Shown: positions 25,501 to 33,109 of the stretch, one piece after another
How positions within the stretch are numbered: position 1 is the first letter of the stretch
Layout of the letters: the number at the start of each line of letters is the position of its first letter
Origin: Mimachlamys varia
Taxonomy: Eukaryota; Mollusca; Bivalvia; Pectinida; Pectinidae
Length of the DNA stretch: 64,000 nucleotides
Assembly (NCBI GenBank): GCA_947623455.1
Contig: OX392527.1
Coordinates: 51,938,401 to 52,002,400, forward strand
Direction: 5' to 3'
Translations under genes and position numbers: made by a program
Notes under the pieces: model-generated
Seen by the model: the letters and a program-made list of their open reading frames with translations, nothing else
Database searches by the model: none
Told to the model about the DNA's origin: nothing

Positions 25501-28500
25501 TAGCATATTGGAATAAGAAATTCGCTTTCAAAAAGAGAGAATATGAAATTGTTTGTAATTTAATTATATACAATATTATTGACAAATAAGTATGACAAAA
25601 TATTTATAAAGTTACCACTTTTTCTTTCTGACTGACAGATAATAATGTGGCAGGTGACAATCGACTTGCTACCCCCTGCTGTGTTCGGAACTGGAGCCGG
25701 TATAGGGATGTTTGTTATAAGACAAGCTATGGGATGCATGAATCTGGCCGTGGGCTCGATTATAGAAGGAAAACACTAGTAAGCTTACTAACTAATCGTA
25801 CATAAGCAAGAGATTAAATTGAGACCGATCTTAGTGCCTACAATTGTTTGAACTTTTCTTCAACACTTGGTTTTCTTTCTGTTCCTTTCTTTCCTCTCTC
25901 TTTCCTCTTCTTTCCTCTCTCTTTGTCTTTAATTATAAGGAAGTTGAAAACCATTTAAGCAATGATAGCTTTTTACTGTCAAATCAAACATTGTCGTCGA
26001 TCAGTGATTTCAACCCCAAAATGAAAAGGACACAACTAGGTCCCAAAAGAAAACTAAGTGCATGTGAAATGAAAGAAATCCATCCTAACTATAAAATTCG
26101 AGAAGGGTTCTTTCGGTACTTCTCAGGAAATTGCATCTTCATTGTCAAAATCCTCAATTGCCGCCTTTTATCTATGTTGTTTAAATATCGCAGTTGATTC
26201 GTTATTCTTGGGCTTGCTATGCATATCGATATTTTCTTTATAAATGTGAACTGCTGACGAAGATTAATGGTCGCCTTCTTGGTCTTAGTGAGAAATTGTC
26301 GACATCTTTGAAAAAGGACGTTTTTCAATATGTTCATTAGTATGCTTGATTGTTGTCATTAGAAGTACGTCTCAGTTCTCACTTTAAGGCCATTACATAA
26401 ATTTGGATCTGAACTTGATTTACATGGCGGGTGTCGTAGATGAGACAGACGACATTTGCTCATCCGGAACACTTGGTCTAATTCTCTTGTACTTTTACAA
26501 GGGTCTCCAATTAAATAAGTTTATATTTTGCCTCTTGTTTAATCGATTTGGTATTCTCTGTTCCTTTTGCAACCATTTTATGTTTTTATCTGTCTTAAAA
26601 TGGTAAAGTATATAACTAGGGACCACGGATACATTTACAATTTTAGAAAGATCTAAACAGTACGTCTCTCAAGAAAAAACGATGACAAAATTTGATTTAA
26701 GGATGTACTTTGAACAGACAACGAGCAACGGACGCAAGGCGATTTTAACAGTAAAATGTGAGTTTAATTGTTGACTGTTGTGTTAATACAACTATGTCAC
26801 GGGGTGGTTAGTTTGCCTCAGTATAACTAACAGACTTGCATACTAATATTTATGATGGTGATCGGTTGCCACACACTTTTGGACCAAGATTCTTCCTTAG
26901 ATCAAGGAGCAGTAAAGCCATTAGGGGTTCAGGTTTATGTAAGTGTAACGTTAGTCGATGTCGACTGCTGACAAACAAACTAACAGCACAAGGATTCGAG
27001 AGATGCAGGTTGATCAGAACTATGGGCAAGTTTTATGGTCGCCATCTTTGTCTCATTGAGAAATATTCTGTATCTTTAAGTGATATGAAGATGGACGTTT
27101 TTGAGTATGTTCATTAGTGTGTTTACGTGTTGTGATTGATAATGATACTCAGTTCTCATTGTGAGAACTTGATGTTTACATGGATGTGACAAAGATTTAC
27201 ATGGCAGGTGTCGTCGATGAAGCATAAGACGCTTACTCTTCCGGAACACATGGTCATATTCTCTTGTACTTTTACAGGAGTCTCCATGTTAAACTTTCCT
27301 TTGGTCATATTTTGCCCCTGAATTAATCGATTTTGAGTTAGGATTATGATTCTGTTAACCCTTCGGTATTCTCTTATTTATTATTACTGCAACACTAGTC
27401 ATCCGTTCCGCTCTCTCGTACTTGATTAACGGTCTCCGTGTCAATATTTCCTTTGTTCTTATTTTGTCTGTAGTTTAATCGAGTTGAGTTAGAGTTATGG
27501 TTTTGTTGACACCTTAGTATTCTCCGATTGGTTTTGATATAACATTATAAACTAGAGAATCTTTCACAAAACGATAATATTTATTCACTAATAAATCATC
27601 TATACACAATCAATAAGGAAATATGATAAACAGTGACAAATCAATAGGAAGCCATTGAGTTTTCAGTTCAATTTTCAGCGAACAAATAACATTATAAACA
27701 TATATACGTGAATCTGTTCCGGTTATATACACAGAGTGATCAATGATACACACCAATTAAGTAATTTTCAGTTTACAGAAAAGAAAATAATTTGTATTTC
27801 ACTTTGAACATATTTCGTGTGTGTTATGATAAATATTTATTTCACTGGTTCAGTTCTATTTCTGCTAGGGGAAAAGATAAACCTGTCTCTTTTACCGGGG
27901 TAGGGAAAATACAGTTTACACGTCACTATCGTGTCATCATCTTCATGCAGTGTAACCAGAGAAACGCCAGCAATTTCGTCACACATTAAAATTTATTTTA
28001 CCTTAGGAACGTAAGGGAGAAAAATTATCAATCACCACTATAATGTCACAGACAACCACCCCTCTCGGGATAAGATTTATGAATTTAGCACTCGGAAAAA
28101 CCTCGTGCTCAATTTATACATCTTACCCTCGAGTTGAGATTTCTTACTCTACATCACAAAGGGGTAATATATACTATTAATCATGAACCACAAAGCAAAT
28201 CATAGTTTATTTCAAAATCATTCCAGCGATGTTCTGTTCAAAGTTGTGATGTAAAATTTTAATGTTTTTATTCTTGCCATCTATTTTCCTCAGTCAAGAA
28301 CAGACAGAGCAGGTTCACGACTACCAAAACGTCCTTCTGTTGATGGCGGCTGTGTCCGTGCTGTCTGTGGTTTGTGGCGTATTACTCAACATACTGGACA
28401 TAAGAAACGTAAGTATTCGGAGGCAATGTCATTTGTCTCTTCCTGTTCAATAACCAGAAGGATTCAAATTACAAAGCAAACTCCGTACCACATCGATTCT

Positions 28501-29923
28501 ACGCTTTGTATTACCTTGATATTTGATATAAAACAGGCTAAAAATGCTAGATAGATAATGTATTTTCCAAAACACGTCTATTTCAGATTATGCACAAGAT
28601 ATCAAGTCATGATTAGGTATTTAATTAATTCTAAGAGTTATAACAAATGTATCTAGTCTTTAAGATGCACATTTTCCTTACATTACTGACAGTGAAATAC
28701 ACATAAAAAGTATATCTTCTTGTTTTTGTAGTACACGATTTGAAATTATACAGAACGAGTTTAATTTTACTTGTAAATTCATATTTTTTTTTTAACCTTC
28801 CTAGTTCTACTTTGAAAAAAAGTACAATATAGACCTGCAAAATAATGTAATAAAGAGAAATACATTTGTCATTCAATAACATTAAACTATGCAACCTTGA
28901 CATCTTTTTAATGGAAATAAAAATGCTTAGTGATGACAAAACATTTAAAAAAAGATACCATGGCGTATTTAACATCAAAGGGTATGGGAAAAAAATCAAC
29001 TATCAGCGATATGTCCCTAGTGTTTTCGGTTTGCTTTTGCGAAAGCTGTATATAGTAAAACATCATTAATGCTATCTTATCCATTAGAAAATGTTAAGAC
29101 TGAATAATTCATGAAAAAAAAATTGAAAACCTGACATCTTCGTCAAAACTGAAACAGTTTTATTAACATTTTGATTGAAAAAGCAGGCAGCCATAAAGTA
29201 ATGACATACAGAGGAAATATGTCAATTGTGTGAAAAGAATGCATGATCTCTATTGTATGTGAACCGAGTCATCAACGAGAAAACAACTGACATATCATGA
29301 CACTTTTCTCGATAAACCTGTTATGTATCAAATATCACAGTGACAATGATGACTCGGTTCTCATTTTGAGGATTGATGCTTACTTGGATGTGACTAAGAT
29401 TTACATGGCGGGTGTCGTCGATGAAGCAGAAGACGCTTCCTCTTCTGGTTTTATTTTCTTGTGCTTTTACAAGAGTCTCAATGTAAATCTTTCCTTTGTT
29501 CCTATTTTGCCCTAGTTTAATCGATTTTGAGTTTGGTTTATGGTTTTGTTGACGCTTTGGTATTCTCTGATTTGTTTTACAGTACAAGAGGCTTTTTAAG
29601 ATTTTTTTCTTCTAAAAACTCAACCAGAAAACAATTTGCTAAAAAATAAATGTTGTCAACATGCAAAAATAGTATGTGCATGGATATTTCAAGATGGAAA
29701 AATGGAATGATAAAACCCTGGTTATGTATTCCAAATGTCTATGTGGTAACAATTAGAATTAATTCATTATTCATTTGTGTTTTAGGGTGATGGTGTCAAC
29801 AAGCGGTTTATAAAGCACAAACCTGTAGAAATAGCTGATACTACAGAGCTTGTTGTCGCCGATAAACTCAGGAAACAGTACAACGGTAACGACACAGGGG
29901 AGGGAACTCTAGAGGAACATTGA
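10561..29923 (+). CDS. MFSD1: MFSD1-like major facilitator transporter, complete, 13 exons
   Basis: Exons: 10561-10576, 11262-11368, 12384-12493, 12748-12803, 19862-20011, 21649-21804, 22255-22370, 23168-23268, 23847-23955, 24722-24862, 25639-25778, 28294-28408, 29786-29923. All introns are GT-AG, all phases join, and the sum is 1,455 nt (484 residues plus stop), close to the length of MFSD1. The protein starts MTPQEWKWRYAILL. TM1 contains VYFCIDIPSSLQ, resembling the MFSD1 signature there. The TM2-3 loop has the MFS motif A variant GYVIDRIGNRG. GRMLLGLAPGP marks TM4 and GTGAGIGMFVIRQAMG a late helix. The loop after exon 9 reads LLLKRIKCNG and lacks the second-half D-R/K-x-G motif. In the MFSD1 family the protein is a lysosomal dipeptide transporter working with GLMP; that role here is by homology only. 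The ATG in the 16-nt first coding exon is chosen because it gives the matching phase. Two short upstream ATG frames precede it. Intron 4 holds a DIRS element. Confidence 0.82.
12120..12400 (-). repeat. dispersed repeat family A, reverse copy in intron
   Basis: Reverse-orientation copy running from TGATATGAAGATGGACGTTT through GATGACTCGG-like and ATTTACATTGCGGGTGTTG words to the poly-T stretch just before exon 3 of the MFS gene. Its end directly abuts the exon 3 splice acceptor at 12383, so part of the polypyrimidine tract may come from the repeat. Confidence 0.55.
13121..13259. repeat. DIRS inverted terminal repeat, left
   Basis: 139 bp, reverse complement of 19684-19822, running from ACCATAACTTTAGTATGC to the word ACTTACTTCCTC. 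I found no mismatch by eye. Confidence 0.93.
13334..13425. repeat. DIRS internal complementary region (circle-junction template)
   Basis: Bases 13334-13389 are the reverse complement of the left tip, and 13386-13425 are the reverse complement of the right tip. They meet at CCTCAATTTCATTTCAG. In DIRS1 models this region templates the joining of the two ends during replication. It lies at the 3' end of the element, as expected. Confidence 0.88.
13638..14836 (-). pseudogene. DIRS tyrosine recombinase, frameshifted
   Basis: An integrase/recombinase core follows the RT-RNase H gene and overlaps its 3' end in another frame. The start is taken at the ATG at 14836. The SAM-like N-terminal part includes VYQSRWKIFCDWC. 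The first catalytic arginine box reads LASGRRRSEIHALS near 14211-14245. The frame open from 14836 carries on to a stop at 13721 but loses all recombinase likeness after a run of seven C (13986-13992; G7 in sense). In the neighbouring frame beyond that run lie an H-x-x-R box (HEVRA, about 13821-13841), an FYLR tyrosine box (about 13717-13737) and a stop at 13638. A one-base length change in the G run therefore separates the catalytic boxes. It could also be a sequencing error. Confidence 0.8.
14536..16890 (-). CDS. DIRS reverse transcriptase-RNase H
   Basis: 784 codons if started at the ATG at 16890; a later start is possible, since the first 100 residues overlap the gag frame and are Arg-rich. 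RT motifs run in order from about residue 170: FLVRKKSGAWRPIIDLSAFN, then VDLKDAYFHIPI, FRAMPFGLTTAP and the active-site box HIYFDDSL. The box has Phe at the second position (YFDD). RNase H follows with TLYTDASMTGWGAYLD, a conserved Glu in HINVLEMRA, and ATDNSTVVAYL. The C-terminal part (WDRPHIDLFATS, PPFNLVGRVL, LIAPLWPRQPWFP) is the region typical of DIRS polyproteins between RNase H and recombinase. The gene converts the element RNA to DNA. The frame looks intact. Confidence 0.92.
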   Translation of the reverse strand: MPRRGPRPPRRSRRLLLHSHLYRRNLRLPSRTTRGRVRRVRTLLGVRRRVPDSFSSVAGAVVSGREELALPVSDSVPSPAGSVSESIDDSLAWQGLDLPRPDIPVGGRLSAFLPEWKGITEDSWALSVVSEGLGIPLVEEPTLSAEPIFFPPPGDREKALALQEEVGTMLSKGAVEEVPLVGCSPGFYSRMFLVRKKSGAWRPIIDLSAFNRHVDSPHFKMETPRGIIASVRDGMWATSVDLKDAYFHIPIKKSARKYLRFTCNGRVFQFRAMPFGLTTAPLVFTKLLQVVVGFLHSRGIDVHIYFDDSLMLHLVRESLVQDTRLVLKILLKVGFIPSREKSEIIPSQDFVFLGNRFNTIQGIALPPLEKFEKARAMVLTFIGWSQVQVRWFLSFLGYLNSLADVVPLGRLHIRPLQMFLLSNWVPSSRDWEAFIPLNQSVKEFARWWTIRDNVLRGVSLSKPSPTMTLYTDASMTGWGAYLDGHARSGEWSGEQLSEHINVLEMRAVLLALQSLREILHSKVVCVATDNSTVVAYLERQGGTRSHTLCALAIRVLLLCQEMQLTILVKHLPGKLNILADTLSRRRQPVLTEWQLDPLIFKGICQVWDRPHIDLFATSLNSQLPTFVSPVPDPRAWAVDALSLDWEGMQAYAFPPFNLVGRVLQKFREHHHCSLLLIAPLWPRQPWFPALLSLVVEEPLALPLKHNLLRQPRSRTMHSRPEILHLHAWRLSLEASLRRDFLGRCQIASLDRSGLPRLSYTSRGGKSSAIGVSAGRLIRSRPLSS
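16736..18205 (-). CDS. DIRS gag-like protein, main ORF
   Basis: 489 codons with a Pro/Ser/Ala-rich N-terminus and an acidic stretch (PLEEEDDEVQGD) at about residues 150-165. A predicted helical core follows (about 290-410, containing MERLLRLSIQILSYIDFL). The C-terminal tail is very basic and Lys/Gly-rich (GKGKKGKNPPGGKKKGS) and could bind nucleic acid. No CCHC knuckle is present, which is common for DIRS gag. It overlaps the upstream ORF (17959-19263) by 247 nt and the RT ORF by 155 nt. Function is by position and composition only. Confidence 0.75.
   Translation of the reverse strand: MESMGYGLSLTETCSQWERCPPQRSAALGAPLAGPRKVRRTFRTSVSRTVPPVSGSRVGVSASKPKPPATAFRPATPKRRLVSIPGDNSLELAPLAGPFPSLSDTDPRAEAEDMDYEDAGSAEEPDVIHLSPGCSEIDPGYSEDDPLEEEDDEVQGDGVSEAAEAEAQQVLSGMRALRADVARILGEQVCPPPAVSSAPESTTLLGSLVAPRASAQSDRSLPEGTIVSSALATAQRRVTEKNSSSARAPGFAGLQLSVGDLSEVRPNDYATHDGSLAPQPARLELRELSSWPGKSVDQVVFGPKEHHKMERLLRLSIQILSYIDFLTVCLYRVSDLPEGRISETEQADIQDRVTSVLNGALRALAALQVSSLSNVLLARRFSVLKNRPIEEPYRSRLLTAPFSGPTLFGGALPSVQKDLKEDSVASALLVKRITSERASASQGSAPPKKKPKTSASQSSVPQKSKAPFKDNKGKGKKGKNPPGGKKKGS
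17959..19263 (-). CDS. DIRS first ORF, Cys-rich and Gly/Pro-rich
   Basis: 434 codons. The N-terminus has closely spaced cysteines and histidines (SRCSAYGCSHFLED, then ICRPCSGEAPCDLC), suggesting a small zinc-binding module. It is followed by a basic patch (GKRGRPRGKAA) and a long low-complexity region rich in Gly, Pro, Phe and Tyr. It lies one frame away from the main gag ORF, with which it overlaps by 247 nt. Either the two are normally joined by frameshifting or splicing, or a one-base change split an originally single gag. The start ATG is preceded by an AT dinucleotide run (19263-19282). Confidence 0.6.
   Translation of the reverse strand: MSSSLSRCSAYGCSHFLEDGDPHDAGSICRPCSGEAPCDLCSQVPSQNKEFCVAKLPLPSRKRGVSGKRGRPRGKAAACSKEPVSSFPSPVTETLASAIPSSGQEVVPPVQVRPGVGEGQPDPSLPYTRVELAGTSRKLSCLPLGREIRPPVIDSVVDPGVPGGVGVGDCVGAGLLPSGSGPGGDSAIASAMSGPSGGSAAQRSFPSTFTGPGFPPGQLSYPDPVGSGSGFQLTGEPGVPTSGYGFPGQSAGSRPSMSPGFGYTGACGHPTLSHPIQPATGFGFPQLPGSYGQGPYMSGCPPGGSGGPPMAFGQGGQPQPQAGQFGHFWGHSQPAGTPPFPPGYGVNPMAYPLWNPWGMVSPSRRRVRSGNVVPPNVLLLWGPLWPVLGRFVGPSGLLCLAQSLLSPGPGLGFRLLSQNPQPRRLGLLRLNVVW
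19684..19822. repeat. DIRS inverted terminal repeat, right
   Basis: 139-bp partner of 13121-13259. In the element's own orientation this is the 5' end. The untranslated leader 19264-19683 lies between it and the first ORF. Confidence 0.93.
24989..25193. repeat. small inverted-repeat element (MITE-like)
   Basis: About 205 bp with ends GTAAACCAA-n2-TATTTTCGCG and the reverse complement CGCGAAAATA-n2-TTGGTTTAC. The interior is rich in TTCGCG words. It has no coding capacity and lies in an intron of the MFS gene. Confidence 0.6.
26270..26560 (-). repeat. dispersed repeat family A, reverse copy
   Basis: Intronic copy in the MFS gene with the family words GGACGTTTTTCAATATGTTC, ATTTACATGGCGGGTGTCG and CTTGTACTTTTACAAG. 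Confidence 0.6.
27030..27540 (-). repeat. dispersed repeat family A, longest reverse copy
   Basis: Begins with ATGGTCGCCATCTTTGTCTC and continues through GAAGATGGACGTTTTTGAGT, ATTTACATGGCAGGTGTCGT and CTTGTACTTTTACAGGAGTC to the end word ATCGAGTTGAGTTAG. It is the best guide to the full consensus in this window, at about 450-500 bp. Confidence 0.62.
28050..28166. repeat. inverted-repeat element related to 10112-10254
   Basis: The left arm CACCCCTCTCGGGATAAGAT and the right arm ATCTTACCCTCGAGTTGAGA flank an AT-rich centre. The arms share words with the hairpin at 10112-10254. The copy is intronic. Confidence 0.5.
29330..29580 (-). repeat. dispersed repeat family A, reverse copy before the last MFS exon
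   Basis: Contains ATTTACATGGCGGGTGTCGT, TTGTGCTTTTACAAGAGTCT, AATCGATTTTGAGTTTGG and GACGCTTTGGTATTCTCTGA. Compared with the other copies this one is little diverged. Confidence 0.6.
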
Positions 29924-30420
29924 TATTTTATAGCTTGTTGTCGCCGATAAAATTTGTAAACAGTTCAACAGTAACGACACAGGGGAGGGCACTCTAGAGG
30001 AACATTGATACTACAGATCTTGTTGTCGCCGATTAATTCAGTAACGACAACGGGGAGGGAACTCTAGAGGAACATTGACACTGCAGAGCTTGTTGTCGCT
30101 GATATATTCTGTAAACAGTACAACAGTAACGACACAGATGCGGAAAATCTAGAGGAACATTGATACTACAGAGCTTGTCGTCGCTGATAAACTCAGGAAA
30201 CAGTACAACAGTAACGACACAGGGGAGGAAACTCTAGAGGAACATTGATACTACAGAGCTTGTCGTCGCCGAAAAACTGAGGAAACAGTTCAACAGTAAC
30301 GACACAGGGGAGGGAACTCTAGAGGAACATTGATACTACAGAGCTTGTCGTCGTCGAAAAACTGAGTAAACAGTACAAGAGTAACGACACAGGAGATGGA
30401 TCTTTACAGGAACATTAATA
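29839..30420 (+). repeat. 85-bp array made from the terminal coding exon of the MFS gene
   Basis: The first unit is the last 85 nt of the coding sequence (TGATACTACAGAGCTTGTTG ... GAGGAACAT). Six more units follow the stop codon directly, each beginning TGATACTACAGAG or similar and ending AGAGGAACATTGA. One unit is shortened. 85 is not a multiple of three, so a readthrough product would shift frame at each unit. The array most likely forms the start of the 3' UTR. Confidence 0.9.
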
Positions 30421-31213
30421 CTGATAACACATAAAGCAGTGCTTGCGTTCAAATGCTCGTGGAACTCTTGATGGACATTGCAATATCAGAAGCAGAACTA
30501 TCAAAAACGTTGTTTATAGTTGTAACACCGGGATGTAACTCTCAAGCCACATTTGTGTAAATAACACTCCGCATATGCATTTTGGTGAAGATTTAATGCA
30601 CCATTGAAATATAATATGTGAAAAAAACCGGAACTAATACAGAGGTTTATTCAGGCGAAACGTTAAAGTCAAAAATGAAGAGACTAAATAATGTGGACGA
30701 CTTTTTCAAAACAAACAAATAGCTGCTCCGTGAAATACCATAACTTTAACGTTAATGGATACTTATCCCTGAAATATTTGCTACAATCTAATTGGTGATA
30801 CATTCCATCGACTTACCTCATTTTGTTATTTTGTAAGTTTACGCACGGCGGACGGCGCACGTCGACGGAGGGTACACAATGGCTATAAGTCATCCCGACC
30901 CTTTGGGTCAGGTGACCTAAAAAGGGAAAAAAATACACGTAGATTCCTGAAAAAAATACATCATTAAACTGAGACGTGGAAAAATACAACAGGATTGCTG
31001 AATGATATTAATTTATTTTTTAACATTTTAGATGATATTGTATATGCATTTTGAATTCAAGAAATATAATATATACAGTACCTTGTAAAAAAACAAAAAT
31101 AACAGAACACCAAAGCGTCATCAAAACCATAATCGTAAGATATACTTTTTCTCTCATATCTCGCCATGTTGGATAGAGTTTGCCCTTGTAAAAGCTATGT
31201 AAGAAAAATCTAT
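30421..31213. other. spacer between MFS gene and GPCR cluster
   Basis: No gene is seen. Bases 30838-30925 include a compact GC-rich piece (CGGACGGCGCACG, then CCTTTGGGTCAGGTGACCTA) that looks like the end of another dispersed repeat. Bases 31105-31137 are a short family A fragment. Confidence 0.45.
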
Positions 31214-32478
31214 CTTACATAGCATTTCACACGACCTGACGTCACGAAAACGGTAAACTCTGATGCTGGAGAGAGAAAACGACGGCGTGATGAAAACTAA
31301 ATCTTTCACAAAAACATTACCATAAACACCTGAAACGGGAGTTTAAAAAATCAAGGGAAAAGTTGAAATTTTCAGCTTATTTGGGTAGTTGATAAGAGAG
31401 AAAAAGACTCTTTTCATGATCAAAGGTGTTAGATAGGGAAATTCCATCCTCGGGGTTTTCAAATTTGGCAAAACCCTCGGCAGAGAGTGCCCAAATGATC
31501 GTTATCTTTTACCAATTTATAATTCAGAGAAAACCAGAGCGCTTCAAAACCAATATGTGAACTTAGAACTGATCAAGCCAGTGACAAAACATGACCCAGG
31601 TAAATTTTACACAAAGACTCTTGAAAAAGCAAAAGAAAAAATAGGCTAGATGTTCAAGGAAAGAAAGCGTTTTCCGCTTCATCAACATGTTTATTTAGAT
31701 CACATCCAAGTAAATGTAGAGTCCATCTACATATCCTACAAGGTTACATTTATTTCTCAATCAACCTTGCTCATGGTCTTAATCATTCTTTGTCTCTGAA
31801 ATTCCTGTACCATAGGTTTGTTCGTCAGTACCCAACATATATCACGAAAACCTCGATACTTAGAGCAAGCCCTAGATAACCGAATTAACTGCAACATGAA
31901 AACACTATAGGTTGGGAAAGCAGGTATGTAATTATCAAGAAATATTTCAATCGGAAAATCTTAATAGGCTTTTTTTCGTATAGCTTAATAGTAAGTTGTC
32001 CATGTTGGCCATCGTTTAAGTAAAGATCGAAGTAAGCAGCTGATATAGAACAGTATGTTGTGTTCTTGATTTCAGGTTAAGAAAGGTATATACGATCGAC
32101 TAGGTCAGCAACTATTTGTTTTTTTTTTATTCAAAGACAACACATCATTGATATAGTTATAGGGGAAATTTAAAAAAAAATAAAAATCCAACCAGGAATT
32201 CAATTATTGGTACCATAACGTCCTCGTTCTTTTCATCTCAGTTTTTGTTGTGTTGAACATGATAAAAATAATAAAATTGTATATGAAAATGTTCAGACAT
32301 GAATAAAATAGCTGTTTGGAAGATACAAAGCTTAGAGCAGTTGAAGTTGTTTATTTTGACATTTTATATTGTATTGATCAGGGACAGGATAATCGACATT
32401 TTAAATCAATATGTTACGGATGTCAACAGGAAAATTGAGGCTTGTGTTCCTGGAAAAATATATCCGACGTGCATACAC

Positions 32479-32486
32479 TATATAAG
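32479..32486 (+). promoter_or_regulatory. TATA box of GPCR copy 1, with downstream non-coding exon
   Basis: TATATAAG is conserved in all three units (also 38910-38917 and 54471-54478). A splice donor follows at 32562 (AAAAG/GTATGT) and the paired acceptor is at 32893 (CCCGCAG), so the transcript should have a short first exon ending at 32561 and continue at 32894. An ATG at 32493 opens a 27-codon frame across this junction, but it may lie upstream of the actual start of transcription. Confidence 0.5.
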
Positions 32487-33109
32487 CTGAAGATGGCAAT
32501 TGATAACATAACAGTGATCTGGTTTATGCTCTTCAATCTATTTTATTCACTTGGACAAAAGGTATGTACATGTAACTAAATTATTTTCAATGACTTTAAA
32601 CTTCATCGATCTGTGTTAATACGATAAAATACACATTCTTATAAAACGTTTGGCTAATAATAGTAATAACGATTTGCTACATATTATATGAATGCAATGT
32701 ACATGTAATAGAGTTGTCGATAACTGTGCAAATGAATTCCGTCTTTAATAGATGAAAATAGTAATTACAATTAGTATTTGCGAATGTTTCGCTTTACATT
32801 GAAATTGACAATAAAATAAAAACTGAAAGTTATGATAGATAAATGTTGTCTCAGCTACTTTTTTATTTTGTGCTTTATTATTTTTTCCCGCAGGAAAATG
32901 TAGATTAGTTTTTCCACAACAATGATGAAAAGAAGAATATCTATTTGAACTAAGGAATTTCAAGGAATCAAACAAGTTCCAAATATACCTAATAAGGGAA
33001 AACAAAATATATCATATACATTATATACCTCGATTAGTTTCGTATAAACAAATCACACAATTATCGGAAGTTTGGAGAAAGTACTTGAACGACAACTGGC
33101 GAAGCAGAA

